From NCBI GenBank assembly GCA_948567375.1, contig OX419760.1, forward strand, positions 11,780,001 through 11,844,000: a stretch of DNA of 64,000 bases, in the 5' to 3' direction. Below the pieces are notes generated by a model. That model saw nothing but the letters and a program-made list of their open reading frames with translations. It was not told the DNA's origin and did no database searches. The translations under genes and the position numbers were made by a program. The DNA is from Lunularia cruciata. Its lineage: Eukaryota; Streptophyta; Marchantiopsida; Lunulariales; Lunulariaceae. This document shows positions 33,700-46,700 of the stretch, one piece after another (the stretch's first letter is position 1; each line of letters starts with the position of its first letter).

Positions 33700-35050
33700 G
33701 TTGCATGCACATGTTAGCTTAAATAATTGTAGATAGTTTGATAGAGTAGTAGCCATTGCGGCAATGCCTAAATTCATCATTGTTATGTATCAACAAATCA
33801 AGCAACTTACTCAATTGTTGGAAGAAAGAGAACATCAATGACAAGAGCTTGTAGAGCGAGCACCATTTTGAGAAGGAGAAGAGAAAATCCAATTTTGAAA
33901 GCCCCAAGTATTTGAAGGCAAGAATATGTTTGAGTGTAATGGAGAATTTTGTGTTTAATTGCAAATGTTATTTTGAAGCTACAAATCTTCAAGGAATGTA
34001 GACAAATCCACTTAGCTTCAAGCCAATTGGATGGAGTGGCAAACTATGGTGGCAATTCTAAATGGAGCAAGCTAAATAGTAGTTTGTTGCACTAATCTTT
34101 ACATGAGAAGAATTCAAGAGTGTAATAATTGAGAGATTCCAAGCTATATATGCAACATGAGATAGATTGGATATATGAGCAACTACATCACTCAATTCCA
34201 AAACATCATAATGTAAATTTTAGATATACTAGAAGGTGAATCTCTAGATCAATTTCTGAGGGGCTTGAAGTCACATACCAAATGAGAAGTGACCAAGCAA
34301 AAGCCTAAACTCTTGGAGGAAACCATGCAGTTTGTTGAGTGCTTTGATTCCTTGGTTACCACAACTTTATCTTGACCTTGACTTTCACAAAACCTATCAA
34401 CACACTACAAATGGATGGAGAAGCCAACACCAATGGAGATTAATGTTATCCAACAAAGATCACTTGGCACTATAAATAAGGAGAGATTGTTACAAAATGG
34501 AGGTTGTTTTTGTTGTTACCAAATTAGACATTATATTATTGAATGTCCACTCAAGAATGGATGACCTTGAAAAATTGCCCAAATGAAGTTCATGGAGTGT
34601 GTGATGATCAAGGAAATGAAGAACCCAAATATGAGATATTGAGCCACTTATTGGGAACTTGATTTATTCTAATAGGATTAAAGGCTCAAGGTATGCAAGT
34701 TTTCTTTACTTACAAGGTATGATATTTGATTGTGATGGTAGGATTTTGGTGGATTTTTGAAGGTCAGAGAATTGCATGTCCATGCAATTAGCAAAAGAAT
34801 TATGTATTCCTATCAAAACCATATTTGGGAGTAGATTGATTATGGTGGATGGTAGAAAGGGGTCTGCATTTTGTAATTCACACCCTATTACATTCAAGAT
34901 TGGGAATAAGTATTTAGAGAGTGTGTGAGGTTTGTAGTAGCACCTCTACACTATGATGTCATTCTAGGTATGTCTTGGCTTGAACATCATACAGTTCAAT
35001 TTAATTGGACCTTAATAACAAATTCAAGTACAACACCAAGGTAAGAATTA
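33700..35050 (+). pseudogene. Second chromovirus gag and protease, decayed
   Basis: Broken frames end gag with a knuckle CFCCYQIRHYIIEC at about 34507-34548. A protease-like stretch follows (IFGSRLIMVDGRKG and later MSWLEHH-like sequence), with stops throughout. Confidence 0.6.
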
Positions 35051-35269
35051 TTGATTAGGTTGTCTAGCACATTTATGTAAGGGAAACCTAAAGAATAGTC
35101 AGTCCTAAAATAGGAGGTTTATGAGTAAAGCAACCATAGAGCAAGCTTTGGAGGAAGATATTTTTATTTTCATGATGTAGATTAAACCAATGTGCATGGG
35201 AAATTTGATCAGGGCTAGAAGCCTCATCAAGAAATGGTTGATTAGATAGTTCAAGAGATTTCAGATGTG

Positions 35270-36420
35270 TTTTTGGATGATTTTCTAAATGAGTTATCTT
35301 CCAATCATGGTAAGCCCTTTAAGATTGAGTTATTGCTAGGAAGTACTCCAATGAGTACATCAATCTATCAACTGTCACCAAAGGAGTTGGAAGAGCTTTA
35401 AACAACACTAAAATAGTTGTTGGAGAAGGATTTCATATGACAAAGTACATCTTGTTGGGGAGCACCAATATGATTTGTCCCAAAGAACAATGGAGGACCT
35501 TGCTTTTTTATTGACTATCTTGGCCTCAATAAACAAATTGTGAAGAATGCATATCCTTTGCCTTGAATTGATGATTTGCTAGATCAATTGAGCAAAACAT
35601 AATACTTCTCTAAGTTGGATCTTCAAAGTGGCTATTGGTAGATCCCATTGACAAGAAGGATGTGCAAAAGACTACCTTTTGCACAAGATATAGATATTTG
35701 AATGGAAATTTCTACTTTTTGGGCTCACTAATGCTCCAATGGTATTCATGGATCAGATGCATCAAGTATTAGATGGGCTATTGGATTGGTATATGACAAT
35801 GTTCTTGGATAATATTTTAATCTATAGCAAAATTGGGGCATAACACATGAATCACATGTGAGAAGTCCTAAGACAACTACATCAATAGAAGTTTTATTGT
35901 ATGAAGTCAAAGTGTGCCTTTTGGCAATAAGAAGTTACCTTCTTGGGTCATAAGGTCTCATTGGAGGAGATCAAGATGGAAGAGGAGAAAATCAAGGCCA
36001 TTACTAATTGGCCTACCCCAAAGGATGCCACAAAAGTGTAGGCATTTAATAGATTGACAAGCTTTTACTGATAGTTCAAACAATACCATGCTCAAGTGGC
36101 CGCACCATTGACCAATCACTTAGGGAAGGTCTCAAGCTTTCAATGGACCACCAAGCACAAAGAAGTATTCAAGAAACTAAAGCATATGGTGTCCTCACAA
36201 CCCATCCGTCAACCATATGATCCTCAACTACCTTATGAGGTTGATTTTGATATTTCTAACTTTGCTATTAGAGTGGTGTTGCAGCAAGAACTTCTAGATA
36301 GGTTACATCCTATTGCCTTTATGTCTCACTGAATAAACCCCATAGAAAGGAATTACTCTGCTCCAGATCAATAACAACTACAACTGTTTGACATCAAGCT
36401 TGAGTACAAGCATGGTAGAT
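35270..36420 (+). pseudogene. Second chromovirus RT and RNase H, decayed
   Basis: Broken frames show AYPLP.IDDLLDQL, YFSKLDLQSGY and later FLGHKVSLE. The open piece 36096-36332 covers the RT-RNase H connection (KEVFKKLKHMVSSQP ... VDFDISNFAI). The RNase H first Asp motif (usually TDAS) reads FDIS. Confidence 0.75.
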
Positions 36421-36458
36421 TCCATGTCATCCTTTATGCCCTATCACAACAACAAGAT

Positions 36459-37930
36459 TTGAAGACTCTTCTTGAATGTCTCATCACAACAAAAATTAAG
36501 ATAGTGTCAATCTACTCAAAGGTCCAAATCAAGTTTAGAACCACTTTACAGCAAGATCCCTTCTTTTGGTTGATACAAGGTCATCTTGTAGCACATGATA
36601 AGGAGTATAAGACTTTTTTCCTCAAAGATGGACTTCTATGTTGCAAGAACTACATCTATCTTCCAACTTTAGGTGATCTATGCTTGGTGCAACTTCAAGA
36701 GGCGCATGACTTACTAGTTGCATGACACATGGAGGTAAATAAGACCTTTAGTACTTTATAGTGAGAATGGTGGTGGCCAAACATGGCATGTGAAGTTTTA
36801 GACTTTGTTCAATCTTGTGAGAGTTGCCAATGCAACAAAGCTAGCAACCAAAAACTAGGTGGACTACTCTAATCACCTCCAATCTCATTTGCTCAATAGG
36901 AACATGTGACCTTAGATCTGATCAGATCCTTGGCAAGGACAAAAAAAGGCCAAACAAGAATTATGGTGTTTGTTTATAAGCTCAGTAAGAAAATACATTT
37001 GGCACCAACCTTTGACACAATAGATGCTCCAATATTGGCCCAAATTTACTTTCACAATGTCTTCAAGCATCATGGGATGCCTTGTGTTTTCATCTCTGAT
37101 CATGATCCTTGATTCAATGGTAAAGTTTGGCAAGCACTTTACAAGCTACTCAACACCAAAGCTTACTTTATTTATGGCCAATCATCTTCAAACTAATGGG
37201 CAAACCAAATATACAAATCCCAGCTTGTAGAATATGCTTTGTGCCTTTGTCAACATCCACCATACCAATTGGGATGAATACCTTGCAGTTGTTGATTTTG
37301 CCTACAATAACTCAAATTAAGCAAGCACTAGTCTCTCCCTTCTTCCTTAATTTTGGCCAAGACTCCTTATTCCAGATACCCTTCTTGCTCTCCTGCCATC
37401 TCATGTTCCCCATACTTCCACTCTCTTTTCCACAATAGCTCACTCCTTACAACAAGCCAAATCTCATCTCCTCGTTGCTCAAAATGATCAAAAGCAATGC
37501 GCAGAATAACATTGTTGTGATCTCACCTTTCAACTAGATGATAAGGTCATGCTTTCTTCTTGTAACTTACTCCTTCCCATTGGTGCACAAGTTCACCAAC
37601 TTGCTCCTAATTGGATAGGTCCATTTGATGTCACCTAAATCATTTCCCTTGTTGCTTATCGATTGCATTGCGTAGTCATATGCAAATCTACCTTGTCTTT
37701 CATATTTCAAAGTTGAAACCTTTTTTTCTATTCCATATTCCTTTTCCACTTGTGCACAACCTTCTCCTCCTCTCATCCTTATAAATGATCATGAGGAGTA
37801 TGAAGTTGATTGTATCCTTGCACATTGCAACATTCAGCATGGCCGTTAACAACAAACGGAGTACAAAGTCCTTTTGAAAGGTATCCTTTGCATGATGCCA
37901 CTTGGGAGCCTCTTTCTCATCTCTACAATA
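36459..37930 (+). pseudogene. Second chromovirus integrase and chromodomain, decayed
   Basis: Zinc region SCESCQCNKASNQ lies near 36815-36850. Core pieces are VTLDLIRSLA (36906 on) and VFISDHDP (to 37112). A chromodomain remnant, EEYEVDCILAH ... YKVLLKGYPLHDATWEP, lies at about 37783-37930. Confidence 0.75.
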
Positions 37931-37998
37931 CAAAAACAACCATTTAGGAGTTTGAAGCTTCCATGGTGACAAAGACATCACCAACTAGTAGTGGGGAA

Positions 37999-38503
37999 TA
38001 TATAACAATATAGAATTTACAAACAAGTTAGTCAAGACTAACAAAGTAGTAAATAGGCCAAATTAACCAAATATTATATTATGTTCTAGAAGCATCTAGG
38101 AAGCTTCTTGGTACTTTCCAAATATTGGGCAATATGTATGCCAAGTAGGCAACTTCTAAGAAGAAGCTTCTTGGGAAGTTTCCTAACGAGCTAAGCTTGG
38201 ATGCCAAGTAGGTAGTTTTAGAAAAAACTTCTTGGGAAGCTTCCCGACTAGTTTAGCTTGCATGCCAAGTAGGTGGCTCCTAGAAAGAATCTTCTTGAGA
38301 AGATTCTTGGTTAGCTTAGCTTGCACTCTAAGAAGGCAACTTTTAGGAAGTTTCTTGAGTAGCTTTCCAAAAGCCTTGTATGTTCTCTATATATACCAAA
38401 GCCTAAATTGAGCTAGGCATTTAGAGTTTCCTCATTCAAGAGTCCCAATATGATCTTTCACTATGGTATTCCATTTTCCTATTTCTTTCCTTAGTCATTT
38501 ACA
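37999..38503 (+). repeat. 3' LTR of the second chromovirus
   Basis: This 505-bp LTR begins TATATAACAATATAG (TG lost) and ends ..ATTTACA, followed by ATTAG. Confidence 0.85.
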
Positions 38504-39690
38504 ATTAGGGCCATGTATGCTCCCACAACTATTAAATGAGTGGTGTAGACTACAAATAGCCCTACACATAGCCATGAGAAGTTGTGGTCTCATACTACAA
38601 AAGGCCATAACATCAATAGCCTTTATAAGTGCATGGGCCATTGTGGCCTCCCACTTAGGCAACATGTTCTTTCACCATGTTCGTCCCGTTTTATTAGCAC
38701 CTACAATGATAGTGGATTCAATTACCCATGACTTTCAAATATATCTATGGTAGGCTCATGATCTTTTACTTGGACCTGCATGCACAACAATGGTCATTGA
38801 CAACTCCCATTGTTTGTCTACTTTGTTTCATTAGACTCCAAGAAGATTCAAGCATACATCAATGAACATATGTATATCCACACCCTTACCAACATCCTCA
38901 CTAATGCACCATTATTTAATAGAGCTAAGATTCTTTCTTGTGGAAAAAAAGGCTTTGGAGTGCTTCCCGTTTGATAAAGGATTTCCATTTCACATTTGAG
39001 GAGTTCCACACTACACTCTACTTATGCTTAGGTCTCCCTCATCTGGCCTTGCTAGGGCTTCCAAATAGATGAGTATGCATGTGGTTCCACATATGACACA
39101 CAAGGGATACATATTTTATAGTGTGTTGTAGGAGGAGACCCCACCAGAGATCATGATGCCATTAAGAAACGGTGGCTCAACTCCTCCAATACACGGTCCT
39201 AGGTATAGATTGAGCAATGGTTGGACTTACCAAGACCCCCTCTACGCTGGATGAGAGCAAATATTGTCACCTTCACAAATGATTGGTGTACTTTGTATGA
39301 TGTGGTGGTTGTAAATCCCCTACGTGTAAAGACACTAGTACAAACAGGCATTGAAGCAGGAGCAACAATTACCATCACAAGTTGGGAGAAAGGAGTATCA
39401 TTATGCACCTCTAGTATCTTTGTTCTTTTGTTGGTTGAGATTTTTGGGCATTTTCATCACCACTTGGATGCACTACTTAGTGAAGCAACATGAAGTTCCT
39501 TGCTGAGGAGAGAGGCTATTTGCTGTCTCCCAAGCTATGCTCGCATCCAATTTTTTACAGAAAGTCTCATTCACACTACAACGCTCTCAGAGCTTGGAGT
39601 TTTCATAGACAAGCTCCCGCCCTAGGAGTGCACATCATGTTTAGTGCACTCTCCACTCACTTACCAAATATACATAGATAGAGTACATCT
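38504..39690 (+). pseudogene. 3' part of a non-LTR retrotransposon (CCHC plus restriction-like endonuclease), decayed
   Basis: Broken frames read LLNEWCRLQIALHIAM.SCGL, then a Cys-His cluster of the form ACGS..DTQGIHIL.C..GG...DHDAI near 39080-39170. Next comes RANIVTFTNDWCTLYDVVVVNP (39250-39320), which has the spacing of the PD-(D/E)XK core. It ends in an FGHFHHHLDALLSEAT piece (to 39493). This order is that of the C-terminal half of non-LTR elements that use a restriction-like endonuclease. The same domain appears at 51361-51830 on the other strand. Confidence 0.6.
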
Positions 39691-39790
39691 ATCTACCAGC
39701 TACTTTTATTTGTTGTTTTTTAGTTACTTGTTTATAACCTTCCCCCTTTTGCTAGCTTGTGGGTCTAGGTTTTGCTTCGGTTTGTAACGG

Positions 39791-39816
39791 AGCACGCAGC
39801 CGAGTGGCTGCGTGCT
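39791..39816. other. GC-rich perfect hairpin, 11-bp stem
   Basis: AGCACGCAGCC, loop GAGT, then GGCTGCGTGCT. It lies where AT-rich repeat DNA gives way to the CpG-rich gene island. Confidence 0.7.
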
Positions 39817-39923
39817 TGGTTACCCTCTTACATTCCTTTTGCTCCGGAGTATATATTTTTGTGTGTATCCACTTAGTCAGAACGAAAACCTCCATACTAA
39901 GTGGTGTTTCCGTACTCCTCCAT

Positions 39924-39955
39924 ACTCCGTGGGGTTTCCATTAACCCCACGGAGT
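39924..39955. other. Perfect hairpin, 13-bp stem
   Basis: ACTCCGTGGGGTT, six-base loop, then AACCCCACGGAGT. It overlaps an imperfect 28-bp tandem repeat (unit starting CCTCCATACT) at about 39890-39947. Confidence 0.7.
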
Positions 39956-40028
39956 TCCCAAACATCTCTCACCCTTGCTTCACTAAAAGCGGACGAAGCA
40001 GGGCCAGATACGATTTCCACTCGCACTC

Positions 40029-40256
40029 ATGGAAACAGAGGAGTTTAGGTTCAGTCAACGGCAACAGAATTGCGAGCAGAGCTGTAGGCTCCAACTAATT
40101 TTCAGAGTGTCGGTTTTGTCCTCCCCTACACTCGCCGCTATCTGCTCCACTATTTCAACGCTTTGCGTTTATGGGCTTGTCCTGGCGCTCTCCATAGCCG
40201 CTTGGTCCTTTGGTATTCTAAAGTGGCCTTCAGTTGTTCGTATCCGTGATGTGTAA
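40029..40256 (+). CDS. Possible short ORF with one hydrophobic segment; unidentified
   Basis: This 75-codon ATG frame in CpG-rich DNA has a hydrophobic stretch (ICSTISTLCVYGLVLALSIA) at about residues 38-58, which could be a membrane helix, followed by a basic end and a GTAAG-like sequence at the stop. It might be a first exon or chance. No family is recognised and no partner exon was found. Confidence 0.2.
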   Translation: METEEFRFSQRQQNCEQSCRLQLIFRVSVLSSPTLAAICSTISTLCVYGLVLALSIAAWSFGILKWPSVVRIRDV

Positions 40257-40621
40257 GTTTGACCAGATCTATCCCTCGCTTCAGGAGATCTATATGAAAT
40301 ATTATAACGTCAGCTTTGCCCGGTTTCCCTGTCGATTATCTGATTCCATCTTCTGAGTATTGGGTGTACCGAAGTTCTGGGCATGACGTGCTAGTTACAC
40401 TATCAATCTCATTCAAAATTCTCGTCCTAGAGTTGAGAGTTCAACGTCGATACATAACTTGCGGGTGACGTCTCTTAAGCATCTCAGTTTACACAGACTA
40501 ATGTAAAGGACTATAGGACTGCTCTGAAGGTTTATTGAATTATACTGTGGGTCGCTTTGGGTTGCATGGAAGTTTCATGATAGTCTTCTGTTTCTGTTTG
40601 ATAACACCTCCTTAGTTGTTG

Positions 40622-40720
40622 TCAGAGGTACCACATGCAGCAAAATCTCGAGAAAGGCGACCAAAATCTCGAGAAAAGCGACCACGTAGAACACATGAAG
40701 GATGGGAAGACCCCATACAA
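40622..40720 (-). repeat. 3' tail fragment of the non-LTR family
   Basis: It shares a 36-base block with 51136-51171 (including CCACGTAGAACACATGAAGG), followed on the plus strand by GGGAAGACCCCAT. Beside it is a two-copy 18-bp repeat (CAAAATCTCGAGAAA.GCGAC), where the other copy has three GAGAAAAAGAC units. It is interpreted as a 5'-truncated insertion. Confidence 0.5.
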
Positions 40721-42257
40721 GTAAACTGGGGCTAGGCCCCAATAATATCGAATAGCAAAATGAGGAGGAAATAAAATGAACGTAAAGTTGAGGAAAGCTC
40801 TGCTTGAGGAAGGAAACATAAACGTACAGATGTTCGGCGAAGATTAGGGTACCAACTCCTCTCAGTTGACTTATTAATTTCCTTGTAATTGGCCCTTGAG
40901 CGTCAATATGGGGATTCTGGATACGTTATCGGCTAAGCCATAGAGCTGAATATGAAGGATTAAAGGGTAGAAGATCGCGGTTAGTAATGTCACGTGATCT
41001 GCGATGCACTACTCTATCACTCAAACTGGTACTACTGTATCGACAAAAAGCAAAAGTTTCATATTCTCTTACTATATGTCTGCATCATGAAAAGTGATTA
41101 AGACACGCCGGGAGTGAAGAGACTCCAGGAGTCTGTCCGTGGGGACAGGTGAAGGATCAAGTTCCAATCAACGTCATGATCAAGGGAGAGACGTTCAGTT
41201 ACTTCAACCACGGGAGACTAGTGAACCTTCCATAGCAAGCCAACAACATCCTAATCATAAAGGAGAGAAAGCAAGGCGATAATCATGTAATCATGAGGGG
41301 AAGCCATCATAATACACAGTGTAGGCACCAACTAGAAAACAAGTGCAAAATGCCATAGTCTATCATAACTATTCTGTTTATCAGGCAGTAAGCAGAAGAT
41401 TGGAAGAAAGGAAACTGTCTCTGAGGTGGCACTTTTCAAACCTGCACAGAAGGGAATCTTGTCCTCAGTACGTGCTACAGCTCTTACACACTTCAGCACC
41501 AAGGGAACGGAAGGAAGAAAAGAGACGAGGATCGAGCCGTACTCGTGCCGAAAGGGTTCAACGACAGAAAAGGGTAAAGAGAGTTCCAGGACAGAGGATT
41601 GTCAGTCAGTGTTGTTGTGGAGGTCTCGGGAGAAGTGATGTTCGTGAGATAAAAATTAAGAGTAAAGACGAGGCGACCGAAAATGTGTGAGCCCCTTCAG
41701 AGCGAGGTCCCGTGGAACAGGATGCGGCTTCAGGGGGTTTGAAGTGGACCCGCGGAAATCATCTTGGTCGCTCAACATTCGTTCCCTAAGCACTCTCACA
41801 TTCGCATGCACTGTGGTGAGCAGGATCTGTTTCACTGTGCGGAAGGGCCAGCGTTGGGGAGAGAATTTGCTGTTTTAAAGGCTGCGCGTTACAGTCTCAG
41901 AGGTTGCCAAAAGTTGCAGAGTACATGAAACTGGGAGTCTTTCACACATTGGAAAGATAGAAACCCGCACAATGATCTCTTTGTTCTACATGTCGGTAGG
42001 TTTTCTCTTTCCTCATTCACGAGCTAATATGTGGATCTTTTAATTATTTCTTCGAGATTCTTGCCGATTGGCGATGGACATTCAGTCTTCATGAGCTGGA
42101 GGAAGTAGCTTAGATTCTGAGATATCCTGAGATGAGGACCAGGACAGGGGGACGCGCGGCGCTCACATTGCGTTGGGAACTTATTGCAGATGACAGAGTA
42201 GGTGCGGCACAGGAAGTAAGGAAGTGAGCAAGTAAGAGCTGCAGCAAATAAACTATA
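40721..42257. other. Upstream region of ENODL-1; no gene seen
   Basis: This mixed-composition, CpG-containing DNA should hold the ENODL-1 promoter. No clear TATA box was found within 300 bases of the ATG. A basic open frame at 41343-41690 opens at GTG and looks incidental. Confidence 0.4.
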
Positions 42258-43757
42258 ATGGCTGTATCAAGGTACCAGATTGCAACTTGGTTTGCGTTCT
42301 GCCTCGCTTTCTCTATATGCGCAGAACATGTTCGAGCTCAAGCTCAAGTTTATGGGAAGACCTATAAAGTGGGTGACAATACTGGTTGGACGTACATTAA
42401 TGCCAGCACCGGGCAACCTGTGGATTACGCAAAATGGGCTGCGCAATACGTGTTTTTTGTCAATGACGTCTTAGGTACGTTTCCATTAGAAAGATTGTCT
42501 TCCTTCTTCTTGACAGGCTCGCAATATCTTCCTCGAGGTCTCCAGTAAATTCCAAATGTGCGATGCGGCTGAGGAAGCACCTGCGATTCTTTTTGAGTTC
42601 TGAGAGAGATATTAGCTGTTCATGTCTTTTCCATTGAAGTGATAAGCTACCGCTCGTGTCTATTCATATTTTCCCTGTTTACATAGCGCTACCGTAGCTA
42701 GCGTTGGCTTAGCATTCTGGCGCAATCTGACAGGCTTGAATGGTCCACCCATTGTACTTGAATTAGCTTCAGTACATTCTTTTCCTCGCTTCTAGGCATA
42801 TTAAGTCCCTGAGAAAATTGAGGTGCTAACCATCAACACTTCTTTTTTGTAGAGTTCATCTACGAGCCCAACAAGCAGAATCTTTATTCTTTCGACAGTT
42901 TTGATGCGTGGACTTCTTGCGACTTTAGTGCAGCTCAGTTGCTAGACAACGGCACCAACGGAGTTTCCCAAGTATGTGCTTAGACTTCTTGCGGGTAGCG
43001 ACACTTGAAGACGGAAAAAATCCTTCGAAAGTGGCAGCCGTTATTCGTTTAGCACGCACAGGTCCATTACATTTACTCTATCCGTCAGGAAAACTGTTGT
43101 CTATCATCTCTGATGAGTGTCCCCGTGGCTATGTAGTGGTACCTGCCTTATGAGGGCTACTACGATTTCGCCAGCGGTATCTACTGCTCCGCAGGACAAA
43201 AGTTTAGAATCTACGCTGTAAACGCTTCCTCAATTCCATTTGGTAAGATCGTTGATACTATCACTTTTGTCATTGTCGTCGAAGCTTGAAAGAGCTTGAA
43301 GGATTCGTTGTCTTATTTTACCTCAGTCTCAACGACGTCTACTAGAATGACTTTGCATGCGAAAATTTGAATCAATTTTTCAATTCCTCGAAAATCTCCT
43401 CACTTGTCCACGCGCTTTCAAGACGGAACAAAAGAAACGCGGTTTATATGTTCTTGATTTAATGGAAAGTAATCTACGAACTTACTTTATTCTGGCTCTT
43501 GTTGGGCAGTATCCCCGTCTATACCGTCGACGGCAGACGCGCCTGATTCCGCACCATCACCAGACACGGCGCCTGCACCTTCTCCCGGTGGTGATTTTCC
43601 TCCGGGTACCAATCTTCCTCCTACCATCGACGCACCAGGTGTTGCTGGGGTGCCATCTCCTCCGTCCTCTGCCTCACCAGCAGCAGCCTGGGCGCAAACC
43701 TTGAGTCTTCTCGTTCCGTTTCTTGCAGGATCTTTAGCTGCAGCGTTTATGTTGTAA
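42258..43757 (+). CDS. ENODL-1: early nodulin-like protein (phytocyanin fold), secreted, probably GPI-anchored; four exons
   Basis: Exons are 42258-42474, 42853-42971, 43137-43242 and 43510-43757, all with GT-AG borders in phases 1, 0, 1; the product is 229 aa. Residues 1 to about 28 are a signal peptide (MAVSRYQIATWFAFCLAFSI...). The phytocyanin domain follows: YKVGDNTGWT, DYAKWA, VLEFIYEP, then a Cys in WTSCDF and another in IYCSAGQKF that can form the conserved disulfide. The copper ligands are absent: the first His site reads KQN, the ligand Cys site reads FAS, and the second His site is Tyr. This is the early nodulin-like class and not a blue-copper protein. A Pro/Ser/Ala-rich stretch (arabinogalactan-type) and a hydrophobic C-tail (LLVPFLAGSLAAAFML) suggest a GPI anchor. 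The role is probably structural or signalling at the cell surface. Three introns is more than the single intron usual in seed-plant phytocyanin genes. Confidence 0.9.
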
Positions 43758-46700
43758 AAAATTTCTTTCTCTATTTCCCACTCTGAGGTTTAGAAATTCA
43801 ACTTTTCGGAATTGGGTCCTCGATCAATCTTCGTAAAGTGATATCTCGTGATACATTCTCCTAATCAGCCATCCCATCCAGCTGCTGTCCAGACGTGAAA
43901 ATCTATCAAGCTACTCTTCCTCCTGACATGTAGCAATCCATGGATACTTTTTTCTGTGATATATGCCGACGACGGGTCGGCGGAAGGTCATCAGTTAAAG
44001 CAGTTAAATTTAAAATTCATACATCGAAATATGGCTTGGGCTGACATTATTCAGCCAGTGCCGGTCCTAGTCAGCGGAAAGCTATGGAGTGAGCTCTCTC
44101 GTTTTTTTAACTGGACGTTTTTATCCCTGTCAGGACAACCCCATTACCCGGCTGTGGTTGGCGGACACCAATGTAGATCAATAGAACTCTAGGAAATAGC
44201 AGACCCAAGTTGTAAGCAGAAGCTGGGTGCCTTCTCGCATTTTTTCAATGTACACAAAGATTCTTCTACATGTGGATAGGATATGCTTCAAAGATGTGGA
44301 TTCTTTGTACATCCCAGATTGTTCAATATACATAGATTCCTGCACATGTCTGGAATATGTTTTGTCCATCTGGGTCCGTGTTATCGTCATAGCTCCTAGA
44401 TAACCAGATATTGCGGAACTTCCGCACAATCTAGCGAGATTGGAAATAGTGCCTGGTACTTGTTCATTACTTGGCTATGACGAATTGGCAGTGCCTATCT
44501 TTTGCAACTACCCACCTGATGAAATTTGCTAATTTTCGTCCAATGCCACAAAGCAAACCAAATTGTCTCTTCGGAGAAATCTAATAAACTCAACTCAACT
44601 TAACAGGTGCAGTTTATCCAGCCTACTTGGCGAGGTACAAGGAACTGGACTCCACGAAAGTGGAATTTTAAGCTCACATTATTGTTCCGACGTACCCTCC
44701 GACAGCGAGACTCGGAGCAGCAGGAATTATGTGGAGCAGAATCACATCAGCGCACATCCGGATTTTCTTTAATGCGACTATAGTACGAGTCGGGAATTTC
44801 TGTCTCTGCACAATCTTTGCATGACCTGTACAATACGGGTTGTTAAGCAAATTCTAGTAAATAACACGTTCTTACGTTATTATAACTGGATTGAAAATAC
44901 GTACAGAGCATGATAATACCAAGTTTCGATTGTACTATATTGACCAAGAACAGTGGGGTGGGTTCGAGTGTTGCAAAGAGCCTCACAGATTGTTCTGCTA
45001 CTTAAGCTGGTAGACCCAGGCAGACAGCAAAATAGTGTTAAGCTGTGTAATATACTGAATCCCTTGTAGAGTCACAATGTCAGCTTTTTCTGTTCATGTC
45101 TGCAGATGTTATAGGGGAACAACCTTGAAAGAGACTTAAAGTAGATAAGGATTAAGGTTCACGCATGCAAATCTGACAATGTTACACACGCGATAACCTT
45201 CAGGACTCTTAGATGCACCTGAGACATACGGACGGTGAGAAATGAAACTACACTCCAAATTGAGCTTAGGAACATCATGAAACAATGCATTCAGGTTAGA
45301 GAGTGTTCTACTACCGCTAGCTTCGGCCCGGTCTCACCGAATATGACTTTCCCTTACCAGCTGCACGTTCTTCAGACATATGAAGTGAGGAATACTGCCA
45401 ATCCCTGACCACGCCCTCATGAGAGTCTTAGATACTAAAGTCACTGGACTTGCGGGACCAAATGCAGGAAACTCACGTATTCCTTCCAGCTCAGAGATGG
45501 GATTTCCTAACTATATGTCTCTGGAGAAATTGAATATAAAATTATGCTGTTCTAAATTGCTGGCTACCTGGCTACCCGACGGTACGAATAGAGCCGTGCA
45601 TGCCACCGGCGAAAGGTGAAAACTCTCAGGGGAACCACTTCTCTTCTGAAAGTGGGCCCCTGATGCACGAACAGCATTGGTGGCAGATCTCCATGACGAT
45701 GGAGTCACCGATACTTCTTTTGAACCTTTGAAAGGAGAACTCCGGTGCGTACTACGAAAGTCACTTAAGGCAAAACACCAAACATAAGCTCTCTCTCTTC
45801 CAAATCAAACCAGATGACTTAAGTAGCCCTAGTAGTAGCCTCCCGGTACTGATTATGTACTGTCGTCCTTTCGAGAAACCATTACTTGTTTGACTGGCAT
45901 TGTTCGGTAAAGTCAAGAGTTCTTGTTTGTATTTAACAGTAATCTTTCGCTATACTCATCATGCTGCTAAGTTCAAACCTTTCCAGAATAAATTAATCAC
46001 AGAGAATCAAGGAAGAAGACAATTGAGGAAGATTGCTTACTTTTGGAGAACAATCGAATATTATGTTATCGAATTGGACAACAATCGAATATAACGAGTA
46101 TTCTGTTTACAGGAAGTAACAATTTGACAGAATCTCAATCTTTTTGTCATTGCTTTGGCGACGACAGTCCACCCGAACATATTGTTTCTATCTAGCCCGT
46201 ACTGCCAAATCATCAAAAAACAATCAGTGACAATTTTTTTAATAATTGACATAATTTGACGCCTTTTCTTTGTTTTATCTGATAGTTTCCCGCTATTATT
46301 GTCAACTACTGTAGCGCTTAACGAAATAAAGATAAATGTGATATAAACTTTTCTCACCTAGGCACTTTGGGCCATGTTTACTTCTATGAGTTGGTCAGGA
46401 GTGAATTAGAAGAGCTTCTGTCCAGTTAAACATTGAGTCATTCACCACAAAGTACCAGTTGTCAGTCCGAGTTTGTGCATTCCTCTTCGTCGTGCAGAGA
46501 TTAGGTTAGTACAATGTCAAATTACCATATAAAGGACTTTAGTGCACCCTTCTTTGCAAATATGACACTACAAGTTCTGTAGCAAACTTACTTGAGCATA
46601 ATGAGAATTTGATCATATTTTATGAGCAGGCTAAGTAGAGCAGCCGTACGACAAATACATACTGCCAGATTCTATTAGTGATTAGTTTACACAACGATGG

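Larger units (their letters stand above)
32983..38503 (+). mobile_element. Second chromovirus, heavily decayed
   Basis: LTRs at 32983-33498 and 37999-38503 are diverged. The primer site TGGTATCATGG (33500-33510) is of initiator-Met type, and a purine tract GTAGTGGGGAA precedes the 3' LTR. Target copies CTTAG and ATTAG differ at one base. Internal order is gag with a knuckle, protease, RT, RNase H, integrase, chromodomain. Nearly every domain has stops. Confidence 0.85.

Noticed and set aside
32983-38503. Treating the AAGCTTCT-rich runs as satellite DNA
   Set aside because: They lie within the paired LTRs of a chromovirus and are internal LTR repeats.
41343-41690. 115-codon Arg/Lys-rich frame upstream of ENODL-1
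   Set aside because: It opens at GTG, shows no domain or splice partner, and overlaps another frame of similar length.
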